DNA of 64,000 bases, from the NCBI GenBank assembly GCA_958496175.1, contig OY292278.1, forward strand, positions 8,308,001 to 8,372,000. The letters run 5' to 3'. The first letter of the stretch is position 1, and every line of letters begins with the position of its first letter. Source of the DNA: Sisyra terminalis (lineage: Eukaryota > Arthropoda > Insecta > Neuroptera > Sisyridae). Shown here piece by piece: positions 49,422 through 62,503 of this stretch. Below the pieces are notes generated by a model. That model saw only the letters and a list, made by a program, of their open reading frames with translations. It was not told where the DNA came from and did no database searches. The translations under genes and the position numbers were made by a program.

Positions 49422-50432
49422 TAGACCAATTAAAAAAAAATGATGATTTTTTTTTCTTAATTATATCGAAAATATTGTTGGGAATGACAAAAAAAAATCC
49501 TGTGAAAGTTTAAGCTCTTAATATTAATATTTTGAGGTGCCGCATCGTAAATTACGATTTTCCATTTAAATAACATGGAAACAATATTCTCTTGCACTTT
49601 GGAATTTTATAGCTCACGTTGGTGACAATATTTCGGAATGACCAAGATATATTCTTGTAGAAAATTGAACAATCTACAAAAAAGGTTTCGGACAAGTTTT
49701 TGATATATTAATTCCTTCAAAAGTTATTCGAAGTCAAAGTTGAACCAAAGAGAAATTTTAATATTTTTTCAATTTTTTGACGCAACCATCAATTTTATGA
49801 GAAATTTTATAGGACATTTTTTGTAGAGCACTTTTTCTTCCTATAACTTATCTTCATAAAAGTTTTTTATATTTTTCACAGGTCCTAAGTTTTTTGCATT
49901 AAACTGAAAATTCCCTGAATTATTATATTTTTTACATAAAAATTATTTTTTTAATTTTAATTTAATAACTTAGGATCTGTGAAAAATATCAAAAACTTTT
50001 ATTGAGATAAGTTATAGGAAAATAAGTGCTCTACAAAAAATGTCCTATAAATTTTTTTCATAAAATTGATGGTTGCGTCAAAAAATTGAAAAAATATTAA
50101 AATTTCTCTTTAGTTCAACTTTGATCTCGAATAACTTTTGAAGGAATAAATATATCAAAAACTTGTCCGAGACCTTTTTTGTAGATCGTTCAATTTTCTA
50201 CAAGAATATAGCTTGGTCATTCCGAAATATTGTCACCAACGTGAGTTATAAAATTTCAAAGTGCAAGAGAATATTGTTCTCATGTTATTTAAATGGAAAA
50301 TCGAAATTTGCGATGCGGTACCTCTTAATATTAAGAGCTTAAACTTTTACAGGATTTTTTTTCTGTCATTCCCAACAATATTTTCAATATAATCAAGAAA
50401 AAAAAATCATCATTTTATTTTGAATCAGTCTA
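49422..50432. mobile_element. Foldback MITE, full copy at 49.4 kb
   Basis: The 1011-bp palindrome starts TAGACCAATT and ends GAATCAGTCTA. The perfect 8-bp duplication ATATGTAC lies at 49414-49421 and 50433-50440. Same family as the copies at 1598, 8203 and 10798. Confidence 0.92.
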
Positions 50433-50440
50433 ATATGTAC

Positions 50441-51546
50441 TCTTATAATCTTTCTTTTAAACCATAGAAATAACTATTGAAATTTTTATTGCTACAGAAA
50501 AATTAAAAAAAAAAATCCTAGTACAATTACCACTTTAAAATTGCCTCAATGATTTTTCCTCTCTAGAGAAAAAGCATAAAAAATAGATCATTGAACTTCA
50601 AAAAAAAAAATTGAGATTTGGTAAATTAGTCAACGAACCATATCCAATCATGTTTGGAATCAACAAACCAACTACGTAGGTAGGTACTTCTTTTTTTTCT
50701 AGAAATTCCTCAAGATTTCTCAATCTTGCATTTTATACGAAACTGAGAAAATATTTAAAAATCGAAATTTAATTAAATTGAAAGTGGTATTTAACGTATT
50801 ACAAAATAACACTTTACGTTGAAATAAGTAAATGATTTTTGTTACTTAAATCATAAGAGATTTTAGCTAATTTACTGTGAATCATTAAGTGATTTTGTAA
50901 ATTTTTAGAGCTGAGAAAAAGCTTTAAAAGCAATTGATAAATTGAATTTTTATTTTTATTTTTAGAACTTTTCTTACCTGATAAAAATTTAAACATAATA
51001 ATTTAAATCAAAAAATAAGAAACTTAAAAATTGACTACAATTATCTGTAACAACTTTGTATACTTGTAGTTCTTTAATAAAAGCTGTAATTTTTTACCAA
51101 TGCCAAAAGTTTGATATTTTTTTTTCAATTCCCTAAGCCCTGATTTATTCTTCTACAATATGCAATATCAGCGTGTCCCTAATGGTTTAAAGTTAATTTT
51201 TCATGAGTTTTAAACCGTAAATATAAAAAGTCTTTAATAACTTTCATGAGAAATTAAAAACCAATTTTTTTTTTAAGAAATTTTCTGATTTTAAAGTAAA
51301 AGTGTCACCAAAAATATTAAAGTTAATATTCTTAATCGAAATCGGAACCAAATTTATAATATTTTTTTTTGATATATCAAAAAAATAATTGAAAAAGATT
51401 AATACATTCTTTTTGTCTTTTCTTTGATTACTTTTGGAAATCATAAAAGTTTATTAGAGAATCCCAAGCTTTTACGATCTAGATGTATTAATATGAAACC
51501 GGATTTTTTTTTCTTAAAAATAAGTTTTAATTATTTCTTCTTGCAT
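50441..51546. other. Intergenic, no recognised feature
   Basis: AT-rich sequence without recognisable genes or transposon ends. Confidence 0.5.
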
Positions 51547-51960
51547 TTATAAAAAAATATTTTCTCTAGTAACTATATATTTTTGCCATCTTTCTGATAA
51601 TTTGTGGATAAATTGCCAAAAAAATTGATCATTTGAGAAAAACCCATCATCGGGACATTTTTGTAGATCTTCGTAAGATGTGAAATGCTTTTCAGCAAAT
51701 GCGTGGTCCCATTGTTGCAAATAAGTAATAATCAGAAGGAACCAAATCTGGGGAATAAGTTCCATGCGAAAGAATCTTCAAATTGAATGTCATAGTTATA
51801 TTGTTCACTCGTTTTTCTGGGTGCCCAGGGGAATTGCCATGCAGTAAAGTCACTTTGTAAAGCCTTTTTACATGTTGGTAGTTCAAATTCACCATTATTT
51901 TAATTTTATTGTTTTTAGTTTTCCAGTGGTGGCCATATTAGTTTTACTAGACGCAGACAT
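51547..51960 (-). pseudogene. Broken mariner transposase, C-terminal part
   Basis: Minus-strand translation gives LLHGNSPGHPEKRV, then HGTYSPDLVPSDYYLFATM, close to the LLHDN and YSPDLAPSDYHLF signatures of mariner transposases. After a frameshift near 51700 come AEKHFTSYEDLQK and LSERWQKYIVT, the conserved C-terminal sequence. The YSPDLVPSD block would carry the last catalytic Asp. The N-terminal half is missing and I see no flanking terminal repeats. Confidence 0.85.
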
Positions 51961-54954
51961 TTTCGCACTTTTAAGGGTTTGCGGAAACTTGATTATCTCA
52001 GGCGCTATTAGTCCTATCAAAATGAAACTAAAAGCAGTGGGTTCATGAAAATATAAGCTATAAGGTTGTAACAAGACGTTTTCACCTAAATGTAATTCTA
52101 AGGGGTGAAATTTCAGCCTTAATTTTTAGATCTCATTTGTAAAAACTCCAATTTTCACGGAAAGATTGTGAAGAAAGGGAAAGAGTCTACACGTTCAAAC
52201 TTTTTTTACAAATAATTAGGTACTAGTTGTATTCAAAAACAAAATTTGAAATCTGAGACTTGAAGCCTTTTTAAAATAAAAAATAACAAAATTTGGAAAT
52301 TTTCAAAATTTGCAATTTTCTGAGCTCAATATCTCTAGTGGGAGACCAGATAAAAATTTGAAATACCACCCCATTATAGTAATGTATAATAGTATTATAC
52401 ACCAAAAATTTGGAGTTTGAGATTTGACTAGGAGCATATAGGAATATTTGAGATATAGGAAGCACAAAATGTCAAAATAATGCACACTGCAGTGGATGAA
52501 TATTATGTATTTAACCATTTAATATATGACATATACTTGGCAAAAAGGGCATTTTACACAAAATAACATATACTCTCGGCTAACTGTTATTCATATCTTA
52601 AATTTAAAACATATACTTCTTCCTAAAAGCTAGGGTGATTAAAGTAGGTGATTAAAGATTCGAAAACTTTAAAATTTTGAACAAATTTTTGATTTGTACA
52701 AAATAATATCGATTACATCATTAATCAAATATACAGAAAATTGAAGTTTTATACGAAAAAAGATAGTTTATTTCACAAAAAGAAAGAGAAGAATATGCAC
52801 TGAAAAATTAAGGATTACCTACTTAAGTCAAAAATTTAAAAGATCCTTTATAATCCATGAGGAAAAAGCAAATAAAAAAATTATCAAAAAAATTTTTTTG
52901 AGTCATCTCACGATAGGAAAAAGACATTGGAAATTTTCCCTAAATAATTGATTTATCTCCACAGAAAAGTAATATAAAATTTTATCAAAATTCTTCAATA
53001 TTCTTCGCATCTATGAATTCTTTATGGACTAGTCCATGTACTATATCATTAAACCATTGGAAAAAAAACAATAAAATTTACTTTTGGAACATTTCGAGAA
53101 AAATATATTGGTCAATCTTCTTGGATCAATTTGAATAAATCATTACTAAAGTGAATCGCAATATTCAATAACAGCTACTTTCTAACATTTCTGCCTTAAT
53201 ACTAAACTCAAGTAACAAAAATTTCGATAGACATTAAGTCAACAAATTTTAAAATTTCAAAATTTGGATTTCCCAAAAATAATTATCACCTTTACAATTG
53301 TTCCACTTTATCCAATCCCTCATCCAATGATTCATAAGATACAAGTCTTATACATAAATTTCGAACAAAAATTTATAACTATTAAAGTTTTCTGCCACTT
53401 TTAAATTTTTAAACATTGGTTCTAGTACATAACTAATTTGTTCCGTACTTTATATAAACATTTTTTAACAAGAAAAATGCTTTTTTCTACGAATCATCTG
53501 GTTCTTATTTGAAATCATATTGAGGAGAATCTTAAATTTTCAAAAGCTTATTGTAGGAAAATCGAATGACATTTTCGCAATTTTTTTGCACCGATACCAA
53601 AAGTTTAAAAGAAAATTGAGGATTTAAAAAAAACCATTTCCCAATTAAATTTTTCCAAAATATAAGTCAACGTGCACTATTATCACATTCATTAAATTTA
53701 CGTGGTCATAATTTCAAACATTACTTAACTTAATCACTAATAAAAATGACACACAAACCACAAGGTCTCGATTGCACTAGGAACCTGCCGATGAAATTTT
53801 CCAACGAGAAAAATTAACCCAATTTTTTTCAAATAAATTTTCTTCGAACAATTTCTTTAATATTTAATTCAATTAAATGCTTAATTTTATGTCTTTATTA
53901 CTGCGACTAAAGATAATAATTATATTATTACGATAATGCAGTCTGCATCGCTGATTTTTCACAATGAAAAGTTTTAAAGTAAAAAAAAAATCGTACATTC
54001 GCCTTCGAATCATTAAAATTTGTAATATTTACATAACAATTATAGAATTGCATTGTTATTAATAATTAAAATGCTAACAATTTCAATTGTTGTAATGCAA
54101 TTGCTTTAATTATTACCACATTTTCTTCGACCAATTGCATCAATGAACGTGAATTGAGTGTTAAGATTTTCACACATTTGTGCTACTGTGGGGATTTTCT
54201 TTTTCCCATATTTTTTTTTTGGGGGGATTTTCTTTGATTTTATTGATGGCTAAGGTTTGATGTTTTCATCCGAAAACCTAGATTTCTTATCTCATTATGT
54301 CAACGATGACACAATATTTTACTTAAGTGAAACTCAAGACTCTCGATTATTCAATATCCGTGACTTCCATAATGGTTATAGTCGTTGAATTTCTGCTTTA
54401 CACATTGCGAATTCTAACGAAAGTGATTACCCAAAGGCCATATGGAAATAAATTTAATATATTAACCCCATAAGATCTAGAACGGCCAAATGGATTTATA
54501 AATATATATCAGTTGGGAAATGCCAAAGAAAAGTTCGACAGTGTGAAAAATTTTTGGGGAATTACAAACTAAAATGTGGTAAATAAATTTTTAAGTAGAC
54601 CAACCTTGGATTTAAAATAATTTCTCTCGTTATTTTTCTGTCAAAATTTGAAAATTATCCACTTAATTCACAACGGGGATGTCACAAACACTGAACACGT
54701 GAGGATGAACAAAATTTTCTTAAAAATTTTCCAAAAAAAAAAAAATAAAAAAAAAATTCACCAATCACAAACGCTTATCAACTGATTCAGCCACCGAATA
54801 AATCCGAAATTTTCACAGAAATTGACGTCAAATCCAAAAAATTCCAGCCAACTGTTATTGCTACGTTTGTTTTCGTATATTATTGATATGTATGTGTGTA
54901 TATATTTATATTGTTTGTATAAGTTTAATATTATAGTTGATATTTTTATTGAAT
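51961..54954. other. Intergenic, no recognised feature
   Basis: AT-rich; frames at 52271-52518 are hydrophobic composition artefacts. Confidence 0.5.
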
Positions 54955-55300
54955 GGATTACACCTGGCGGGCCCAGGTTCGAGCTCTGACTGATTGTTCA
55001 AATCACCAGCGCGGCCCCACAAACGTACCACAAATGGGGGGATCATTTATGAGGCCCCCCATTCCGCCTCCGATGGCTTGCCAGTTTTATTCTGTGATTT
55101 TTTTCCGATTTCGTGTCTTGTCTTTTTCTTAATCATTCACTACCTTGTGGACTTCACCTGTTGTTTCGCGGGACTTCGGCATATATCGATGAGGTTCAAT
55201 AAAAATTCTCATTTGCATTTGTTGAGACAACAATCAGATCGTGTAGGATCGATTGGATCACGGAGGACAAATCTGCTGCTGGGCACCTACGTCATTCAAG
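54955..55300. other. GC-richer block of unknown nature
   Basis: Locally GC-rich compared with its surroundings, with GGCGGGCCCAGGTTCGAGCT near 54966. The GGTTCGAG inside it resembles a tRNA-type B box, but I could not fit an A box or a cloverleaf. A 122-codon plus-strand frame from 54994 shows no family motif. It may be a SINE-like or other repeat fragment. Confidence 0.25.
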
Positions 55301-55601
55301 GGAATAATATTTTCGAAAATTTCCAACATTTTTTCGAGAAAAATTTATTTATTTTTTCCTAAATTGAAGGCAAAAATTTGGGTTTTTAATTTGGGGATTT
55401 GTTTGATGTAATGTTTTTGAAAAGCTCCATGAGCTTTTAAGCTTCTTGTACAAAAATAATGCATATTTCATGAATATGTGGCTGGATTTTATCAAAGTTT
55501 ATTGTGCATTCAAAATGCATCAATTCGAAACAACACGTACTTTTTTTATTTATTTATTTTACTTCTGGTAGGCATTCTACAGAGATGCAAATCATCTGTA
55601 C

Positions 55602-56434
55602 TAGGCTGATTTTTTTTTTTTTGGACTATTTTTTTTTTTGCTCCCGTGCCAAAATTTTGTTGAAAATACTTCAAAAAAAAATCCCTGAAAGTTTGAGACC
55701 TTAATATTAATATTAAGTACTCGTTCACAGCGTGTGAATATTTTCCATTTAAAATACACGAAAACTTTGATTTTTTTTTTTTTAAATTTTTATAGTTCAG
55801 CGGCATTTTATGGTATCGCCTCGCTCAAAGTCGGAATTTTTTTACAATTGTATGCTCTACAAAAGTGCCTATTGTGGCAAAATCGTAATTTACACGGGCG
55901 AGGTAGTACGGGTCACTAAACCTAGATTTTTCATAGATTTCTCGTTTTTCTCTCAGTAACTCATGAATTACAAGACCTACAGAAAAAATGTAAATGGCAA
56001 ATTTATAGAAAATTTAATTTTCTACAAAAAAGTTCCAGAAAACCAAATTGCTAAAATCGATATTTCTCGAGACATTGAGCCTTGAATTTCTCTTACTATT
56101 AAAATTTTTACGGATTATTGAGTAAAATTTAAGAAAATATTGATTTTTTATTCCATATTAAAAATTATTAAAATAGGCACTTTTGTAGAGCATACAATTG
56201 TAAAAAAAATCCCGACTTTGAGCGAGGCGATACCATAAAATGCCGCTGAACTATAAAAATTTAAAAAAAAAAAACAAAGTTTACGTGTATTTTAAATGGA
56301 AAATATTCACACGCTGTGAACGAGTACTTAATACTAATATTAAGGTCTCAAACTTTCAGGGTTTTCTTTTGAAGTATTTCCAACAAAATTTTGGCATGGG
56401 AGCAAAAAAAAATAGTCCCAAAAAAATCACCCTA
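55602..56434. mobile_element. Second foldback MITE family, 833 bp
   Basis: Ends TAGGCTGATTTTT and AAAAAATCACCCTA are flanked by the exact 8-bp duplication ATCTGTAC at 55594-55601 and 56435-56442. The arms are about 280 bp and nearly complementary; for example, GCGGCATTTTATGGTATCGC at 55800 pairs with its complement near 56225-56245. An inner TTAATATTAATATTAAG-like block is also found in the other foldback family. Non-coding. Confidence 0.9.
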
Positions 56435-56621
56435 ATCTGTACATAGAACTGGAATATTACAATTGTAATGTAATGCAATTTACAATTGCATATATTTAAA
56501 TCAGCTTAACAAAATTAAAAGTAACAAAGTTAAAACAGAATTACCAATAGAATAAATACAATTTTAATTTAAAACTAAATAATGTCAGTGTTTAGTCACT
56601 AAGGGAACCCATTGTGCTTAT

Positions 56622-57250
56622 TTATATTTTCCTCAGTTTCTTTCGCCTAAAACTAAGTGTTTTAAGATGGTTGGGCAATTTATTAAAAAATTTTATCGCA
56701 ATAAGATATGGATTTTTAGTGCTGATAGTCTTCTTAGTTTTAGGCAGCGTTAACAAATTAGATCTGGTTTGTTTATTCTTATTATTATATTGGGCTTTAC
56801 ACTCATGATAGTAGTATGGTAAAGCATTTATGATAAATGATTTCTTGATACCAAGGGATACATCAACAATCCTGCGTGAGATGAAATAATTAATAAAGCG
56901 TTTTTGGATAGTAGTCAATGGCCTGAGACTATTTTCATAAGCCCCACCCCTTGCAATTGTGCCATAATTGATTATATTTTCAAGTATCCCATGATAAATA
57001 GTTTTTAATACTGAGGGGCTTAAGCATTTGCTTAGTTTAAAGAATATGAATGAAAAATACCTTTTCTTTTGTCAATTTAAAGCCATGTGAGTTCCATTTC
57101 ATGTGCGCATCGAAAATTAGTCCCAGATACTTACAATTATCTACTCTTTTAAGATCAAAATTATTTATTTTACGGTGGAAATTATCAGGAATGCTATCAA
57201 TGTAACTACCAAACGGGACCCAGGAAAAATAATAAATTTAAAGGGTATAG
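56622..57250 (-). pseudogene. LINE reverse transcriptase C-terminal fragment
   Basis: Minus-strand translation from about 57170 gives DNCKYLGLIFDAHMKWNSH, followed downstream by ILENIINYGTIARGGA and, in the final open stretch, a TRSNLL and FFNKLPNHL block. That is the usual end of Jockey/CR1-type ORF2 proteins. There is at least one frame break near 57050. Confidence 0.8.
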
Positions 57251-57352
57251 TATTGAGGCTCTCTATACTTCGTCCTGGTGAATTTTATGAAAAAAAGGCT
57301 TTAAAAATATGAGACGATTGATTGCTTTTACAATAAATTTGAAATTAAATTA

Positions 57353-57639
57353 CAGTGGACCCTCGGTAATCCACAGTTTGCAGGGCAAAGTCGGATTAGC
57401 GAATTTATCGGATTATAGAGTACTGCCGAAGACCCTATATAGTCTGGATTTTTTTACGAAAGAGTACCTTGTAATCCGACAAATTACAGTCCCAATGATA
57501 AGATTCTACATGTTATATACATATCATGTACTCTGAAGTACAAATCATACTTCATTATATATATGTAATAAATAATAGATCATGTCGGATTACAGGGGGT
57601 GCCAGATTAGCCGAGGGCCGGATTATCGGGGGTCCACTG
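57353..57639. mobile_element. pogo/Tigger-type MITE
   Basis: Inverted ends CAGTGGACCCTCGGTAATCC and GGATTATCGGGGGTCCACTG are bounded by TA on both sides (57351-57352 and 57640-57641). TA duplication with CAGTGGACCC-type ends is characteristic of pogo/Tigger elements of the Tc1-mariner superfamily. The 287-bp interior has no transposase. Confidence 0.9.
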
Positions 57640-57641
57640 TA

Positions 57642-60600
57642 CAACCGTAACAGTAACATCGTAAAAAACCAAAAAGATTTTCGTCGCTAATGATTACTTC
57701 CAAAAATCAGCATTTACTTTTGAAGTATGTTTTAATAATGAAAATTCATTGTTGTGTTATTTAGTGCTTCATTGTTATTAATCCTAAACTATAAGCTACC
57801 GATTTTTCTATATTTTTTTTAGATCGTAACCTGTCCCGCGAAACATGGCAAATTCAAAACTCTTGTAAATTATGGGACAACCTATACCTTGTAAACATTT
57901 TTTGGTTTTTTAAAAAGTTTTATAGCTTTTTCTCTATAATTTAATTCCTATTCGAAGTGGTTTCTTCAAATATTAAAAATCCAAGGATTATTGAGGATCT
58001 TATGTGAATATCATGTTTTGCTATGTGATATTAATTTTATTACATTGTATCCAAGGATTATTGGCAATTTTGCTACCTTATTATTAAAAATATTATGTTT
58101 TCAAAATTATTATTGTCTTTTTTATTTCCAATCCTTGAAAAAGCCAAACTTTATTAGCCAAGAAGGATTAGACTCCACCTGTTTCCTCAGGGATACGATG
58201 ACTCCAAAATTGGAATTTTTCTTCATTCTATTAAATCACTTGGTAATTCTGGGAAGATAAAAATCCCAAATATACAATTGCAGAAGAATAATAATTGATC
58301 CACAAACGCATGAAGAATTTGTTGCGGGAAATCCCTATCCCATCCCGAAAATTGAGGAGATTTGTTTGTAAAAGCCGGAGTAGCCTTCGAAATATTTGCA
58401 AAATTGAGAAGTTCAAGGAAAAAGCTCATTTTCCTTTTAATAATTTTTTTTTCTGAAATTCTTTGCTCAGTAGTGTCAGGAGTTTTTAAGACGAGCTTTA
58501 TAAAAAATGGAAAGTGATCCATCAAAAAATATAGCAGTAATCTTTTTACTTCTTGTTTAGAATGTTTTAGTCATAGAAATTTTAGCCCAAAATTCTTCTG
58601 GACTCTTAATAATGATTACTAAATAATGATCCACAAATCTGTAATTTCATCGATTAATTTTTTGCTAGAGGAAATTATTTTTGCAAATATTTTGCAAATA
58701 TTCTTTCAATTTTATTTCCCATGTTAAAATCATTTCCGTCAGTATACAATGTTTAGGATAAATAAAATTTTGATTAAGAAAAGTTAATTTTTAATGGTAC
58801 ATTTGAAAAAACATAACTTTTATAAATATTCAGGAAAAATTCAATTTTACAAGTTTCCATTGGCTTCATGTAATAATATTCTGCAAATGCGTAAATGAAA
58901 TAATCTTAATATGCAATCAGACTTTCGATTTCTTTCGTATATCTCTTCTTATTTCATATGAAATATCTACCTTGAACTTTTTGTATCCTCCCAGGAATGC
59001 AACAAGTTCTTTCACGATCTTCAGGGATTCCCTTTAACGCCTTGGAAATTTCAATTTACCATTACGTAGCAGCTACCAAGAAGATAAACATATCGATGAT
59101 ACCAACTTCACAACAAAAAGAACTCGTTTTTGCTCCTTTGACGTCATCAACTTTATTTCCTTATTTTATTTTTTAATTTAAACTTCTCATACCTAAACAA
59201 ATTAAGATTTCCTATTTAAAATATTCAATCGATTAATGTTAATGTTCTATTTTAATTTTGATCACATTACTATAAACATAAAGTTGAATATTTATTTATT
59301 TTCTCAATTATTTCAAGTTGATTAAAATATTAATTGTGTTTTGATTAGAGCAAAGTCGAAAAGATTGAGGGTTCGAATGGAAAAAAATCATTTCTAGCCC
59401 AAGCATAATAGACCTTAATATACACTTCAAATGTCAAATCCATTCATAAACTGGTTAAAGTAATGGTAAAACTAGTTTTTCTTACGGATCTTTACTCAAA
59501 CGAGATCATAATGTCAAAAAATGCACATTAAATGCACCAATTTTCATAATAATGTTGAACTTTTGTTGACAAAAAATTAATGGCTTATCAGTTCAGCTCA
59601 GTTCAGAATCGAATGTTATGATTTGCGTTTTAAAGTCTATGAATAAATCAAATTGTTCTATATAATATTTGACATTGTTGAGTTTCTTTGTTAGGCTGTT
59701 CATTGAATAAATCAATTTTTGGAAAAATTAATCCAAATGTTTAGATAAACTAAAGAAAAATAAAGAGATATTCTTTTGAAAAAACATGGAAATTAACATT
59801 GAGAAATTGATGTAAAGATGCAAAGAATACATTTAAATTTTATTGATTTTTGAGCAAAATTTTAGAAATTTTCAAGTACATTTCTTAGAAGTAGTATTCT
59901 AAGCTTTTGAAGAAAAAATTTTAATCTACAATTTGTTAAATAGTTACAAATGAAAGTTATTTGAAATTTATGAATTGTTAAGTTTGAATTGTATTAGATT
60001 TTAGGTTGGTAAACAAGGATTCAAAGTTCCCGAATATACAGAAAATTATAAAGACTATTTCATAGAAAATCCAATATTTTTTGTATAAATTATTCAATCA
60101 TAATTCTTCATTAGTTTATAGCAAATGATTTAAAATATCAGTTGTTGAGAAATAGGTATAAGTTTGTACATTGTTTAAAGTACTTACTCTTTTACTAGCT
60201 TTACAATTTCTGCGATAACTTCTTTGGGGACTAAATTTTTCATGTTCATTTAAAAGTTAAGGTATTATTTCTACGTTATACCATTCTAATAGACTTGGGG
60301 AATTATTTTCTAATGTAATAAAACCGTTGATTTTTTTCCATTTTTTTACTATTCAAATTGTACCTTTTGAAACCTTGACGACAGCTTTGTGCTTAAATCA
60401 CCGTCCATAATAGTAGATAATCCTTAGTAGTTGAAAATTCATACCTGTAAATAAAAAATTAATATAGATAGTAAAATATTGCAATTTTTAAAAGATTGAA
60501 GATTGTTACATAAAATTGGTCTTTCTAAATTGGAAATATTTATTCTTATATTTAAAGAGAATTTTGAAGAAAATTTAAAAGTAGTTCTACATTTTTTTTA

Positions 60601-60780
60601 TGGAAGGAACTTAAAAATACGTTTTTTTTTGCAATTATTACAATAAATCTCTTACTTAAAAAAAGATTTAGTATTTTTTAACTTAGTGTCCTATTAATCA
60701 TAATCATCATATTAATCACCAAAATCATATTTCTGAAATAAATATTTCTTTATTGTAAAATTTCAGATCCTCGATGATGA
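57642..60780. other. Intergenic, no recognised feature
   Basis: AT-rich; no recognisable gene, RNA or mobile element ends. Confidence 0.5.
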
Positions 60781-60912
60781 TAGATTGGTAAAAATATTCA
60801 GAGGACTAGGATCAAATAATAATCAGTTAAAACTTTATTTATTACATGCGCCTGCAATAAATAAAGTTTTAACTGATTATTATTTGATCCTCTGAATATT
60901 TTTATCAATCTA
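60781..60912. repeat. Near-perfect hairpin of 132 bp
   Basis: The left arm 60781-60843 and right arm 60856-60912 are almost exact complements around a 12-bp GC-richer loop. The left arm carries a 6-bp insertion (ACTAGG). Ends are TAGATTGGTAAAAATATT and AATATTTTTATCAATCTA. It looks like a young MITE or a precursor-like hairpin. No clear target duplication. Confidence 0.8.
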
Positions 60913-61043
60913 TAAATATTTTCTGTTTTTCATTAATACTAATTCAGATAAAGATTTAAAAATTCCAGGATCTTAGTATTTTATTAGTACCTAAACACCC
61001 CTTAAGCTACATTTAAGTATTTTTTCGGGGTTGATTCCCATAT

Positions 61044-61400
61044 TTATACCCCAAGGCTCTTTTTCAATTATTTTAATTTGTAATTCCTTTGCATTGGAAC
61101 ATTAAATTGAATAAAAGTGAAAAGTTTGCTTAAACTTTAATAAAATCTCTCAATAGTTAGTTGTAAACTTTTAGTAAACTACATTTTGTGCTTACGATTC
61201 TACGGTATAAATATATAAAAAATTATACCCCAAGGCTCTTTCTCTGTTATTTTAATTTGTAATTTCTTTGCATTGAAACATTAAATTGAATAAAAGTGAA
61301 AAGTTTGTTTAAACTTTAATAAAATCTCTCAATAGTCAGTTGTAAACTTTAAATAAACTACATTTTGGGTTACAATGATTCTACGGTATATATATAAAGA
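61044..61400. repeat. Two tandem direct units of about 179 bp
   Basis: TTATACCCCAAGGCTCTTT occurs at 61044 and 61223, and the following sequence to a TTCTACGGTATA motif is shared with few differences. Non-coding. Confidence 0.85.
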
Positions 61401-61693
61401 ATTATTAAAAATATTTGGGGAAATATTAAAAGAATTTTATCTAAAAAATATACGTTGATTTCAAAAATTCAGGGGATAAAATATTCGGAACCTTTTCGAT
61501 TTCGAAAACTATTATTAAATCACATTTTTGGTTCAGGAAAGGCGCTATTTATAATGATAAATTTGAAAAAATTTTCAGGAAAATAATATATGAAAATTAA
61601 TCCATGTTGTTTAAGTCCTTGTCTTTTCAAATATAATAATTACATTGTGGGCAATAAGGACGAAGCTTCTTGTGGAATATTGTTTATTTTATC

Positions 61694-61731
61694 GCCAACG
61701 TTTCGTCAGTCATTCCTGACTTCTTCAGGGC
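61694..61731 (-). ncRNA. Hammerhead-ribozyme-like motif, family c, left arm
   Basis: Minus-strand reading is identical to the right-arm motif: GCC, CTGAAGA, A, GTCAG-loop-CTGAC, GAAACGTT, GGC. Confidence 0.5.
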
Positions 61732-61827
61732 TCAAAATTAAAAATTACTCCACAAATGTCATAAAAATAAGTTGGGTCATTTGACAGCTTATTTTTATGA
61801 CATTTGTGGAGTCATTTTTAATTTTGA

Positions 61828-61865
61828 GCCCTGAAGAAGTCAGGAATGACTGACGAAACGTTGGC
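61828..61865 (+). ncRNA. Hammerhead-ribozyme-like motif, family c, right arm
   Basis: GCC (61828-61830), CTGAAGA (61831-61837), extra A, stem II GTCAG-GAATGA-CTGAC (61839-61854), GAA, stem III ACGT (61858-61861), T at the cleavage position (61862), GGC (61863-61865). Stem I GCC/GGC is fully complementary. Confidence 0.5.
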
Positions 61866-62240
61866 GATAAAATAAATAATACTCCACAAGAAACTTCGTT
61901 TTTATTGCCCACAATTTGAAAAAAAAAATGTTTCTTCTGCTAACTTTGGAAACAAATAAGTTTCTTCCAAAATTATTTTGTAAATTTCTGATACAAATTC
62001 AACAATTGCAAAAAACGTTACTGTTTTAGTAAAATTTTAGTTATAACTAATAAATTATTATCATATGGTCGTTTCTTTAAGCATAAGTATTAGATACAAT
62101 TTCATTGTTGTAACAAAGTAGTTGAAGAGTATTTTAACTACTAAATATCCACAATTAAGAAAGAATAAATTATCTCTAAAATAATTAATAATGTTCTTCA
62201 GAACTTGTGTTAAATAATAAGACGTTATTTTTCAAATTAT

Positions 62241-62281
62241 CTCAACGTTTCGTTGGTATTTATTTCCAACTTCTTCAGGAG
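62241..62281 (-). ncRNA. Hammerhead-ribozyme-like motif, family d, left arm
   Basis: Minus-strand reading: CTC, CTGAAGA, A, GTTGG-9-nt loop-CCAAC, GAAACGTT, GAG. Identical to the right-arm motif. Confidence 0.5.
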
Positions 62282-62503
62282 AACTAAAACATAATAACAA
62301 TGCATGTTGTTCAAAGCCAAATTACACTAACTAATTTTCGCTGTTCAGAATAAAACTAAGATAAAAATACATAAATACATTCAGTATAAAAATACATTAA
62401 AAGAATAAATCTTACTTTTTGATGTTAACATCCTCATTGAAAAAACTGACTTTTTAACAAAATTTTTGGCTTTGAATAACATGGATTGTTATTAGTTTTA
62501 GTT

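Larger units (their letters stand above)
61643..61918. repeat. Palindromic repeat with hammerhead-like motif in each arm (family c)
   Basis: Outer arms around TTGTGGGCAATAA and TTATTGCCCACAA. Inner arms carry the hammerhead-like motifs, and the central ACATTTGTGGAGT region also pairs. Arms are about 130 bp with small differences. Confidence 0.85.

Noticed and set aside
54994..55362. 122-codon plus-strand frame
   Set aside because: No recognisable domain, and it runs into AT-rich sequence. Left as an unexplained GC-richer block rather than a gene.
55504..56446. Several short open frames on both strands
   Set aside because: All lie inside the palindromic MITE and mirror each other across its arms.
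57309..57536. 75-codon plus-strand frame
   Set aside because: Overlaps the pogo-type MITE, which has no transposase; chance frame.
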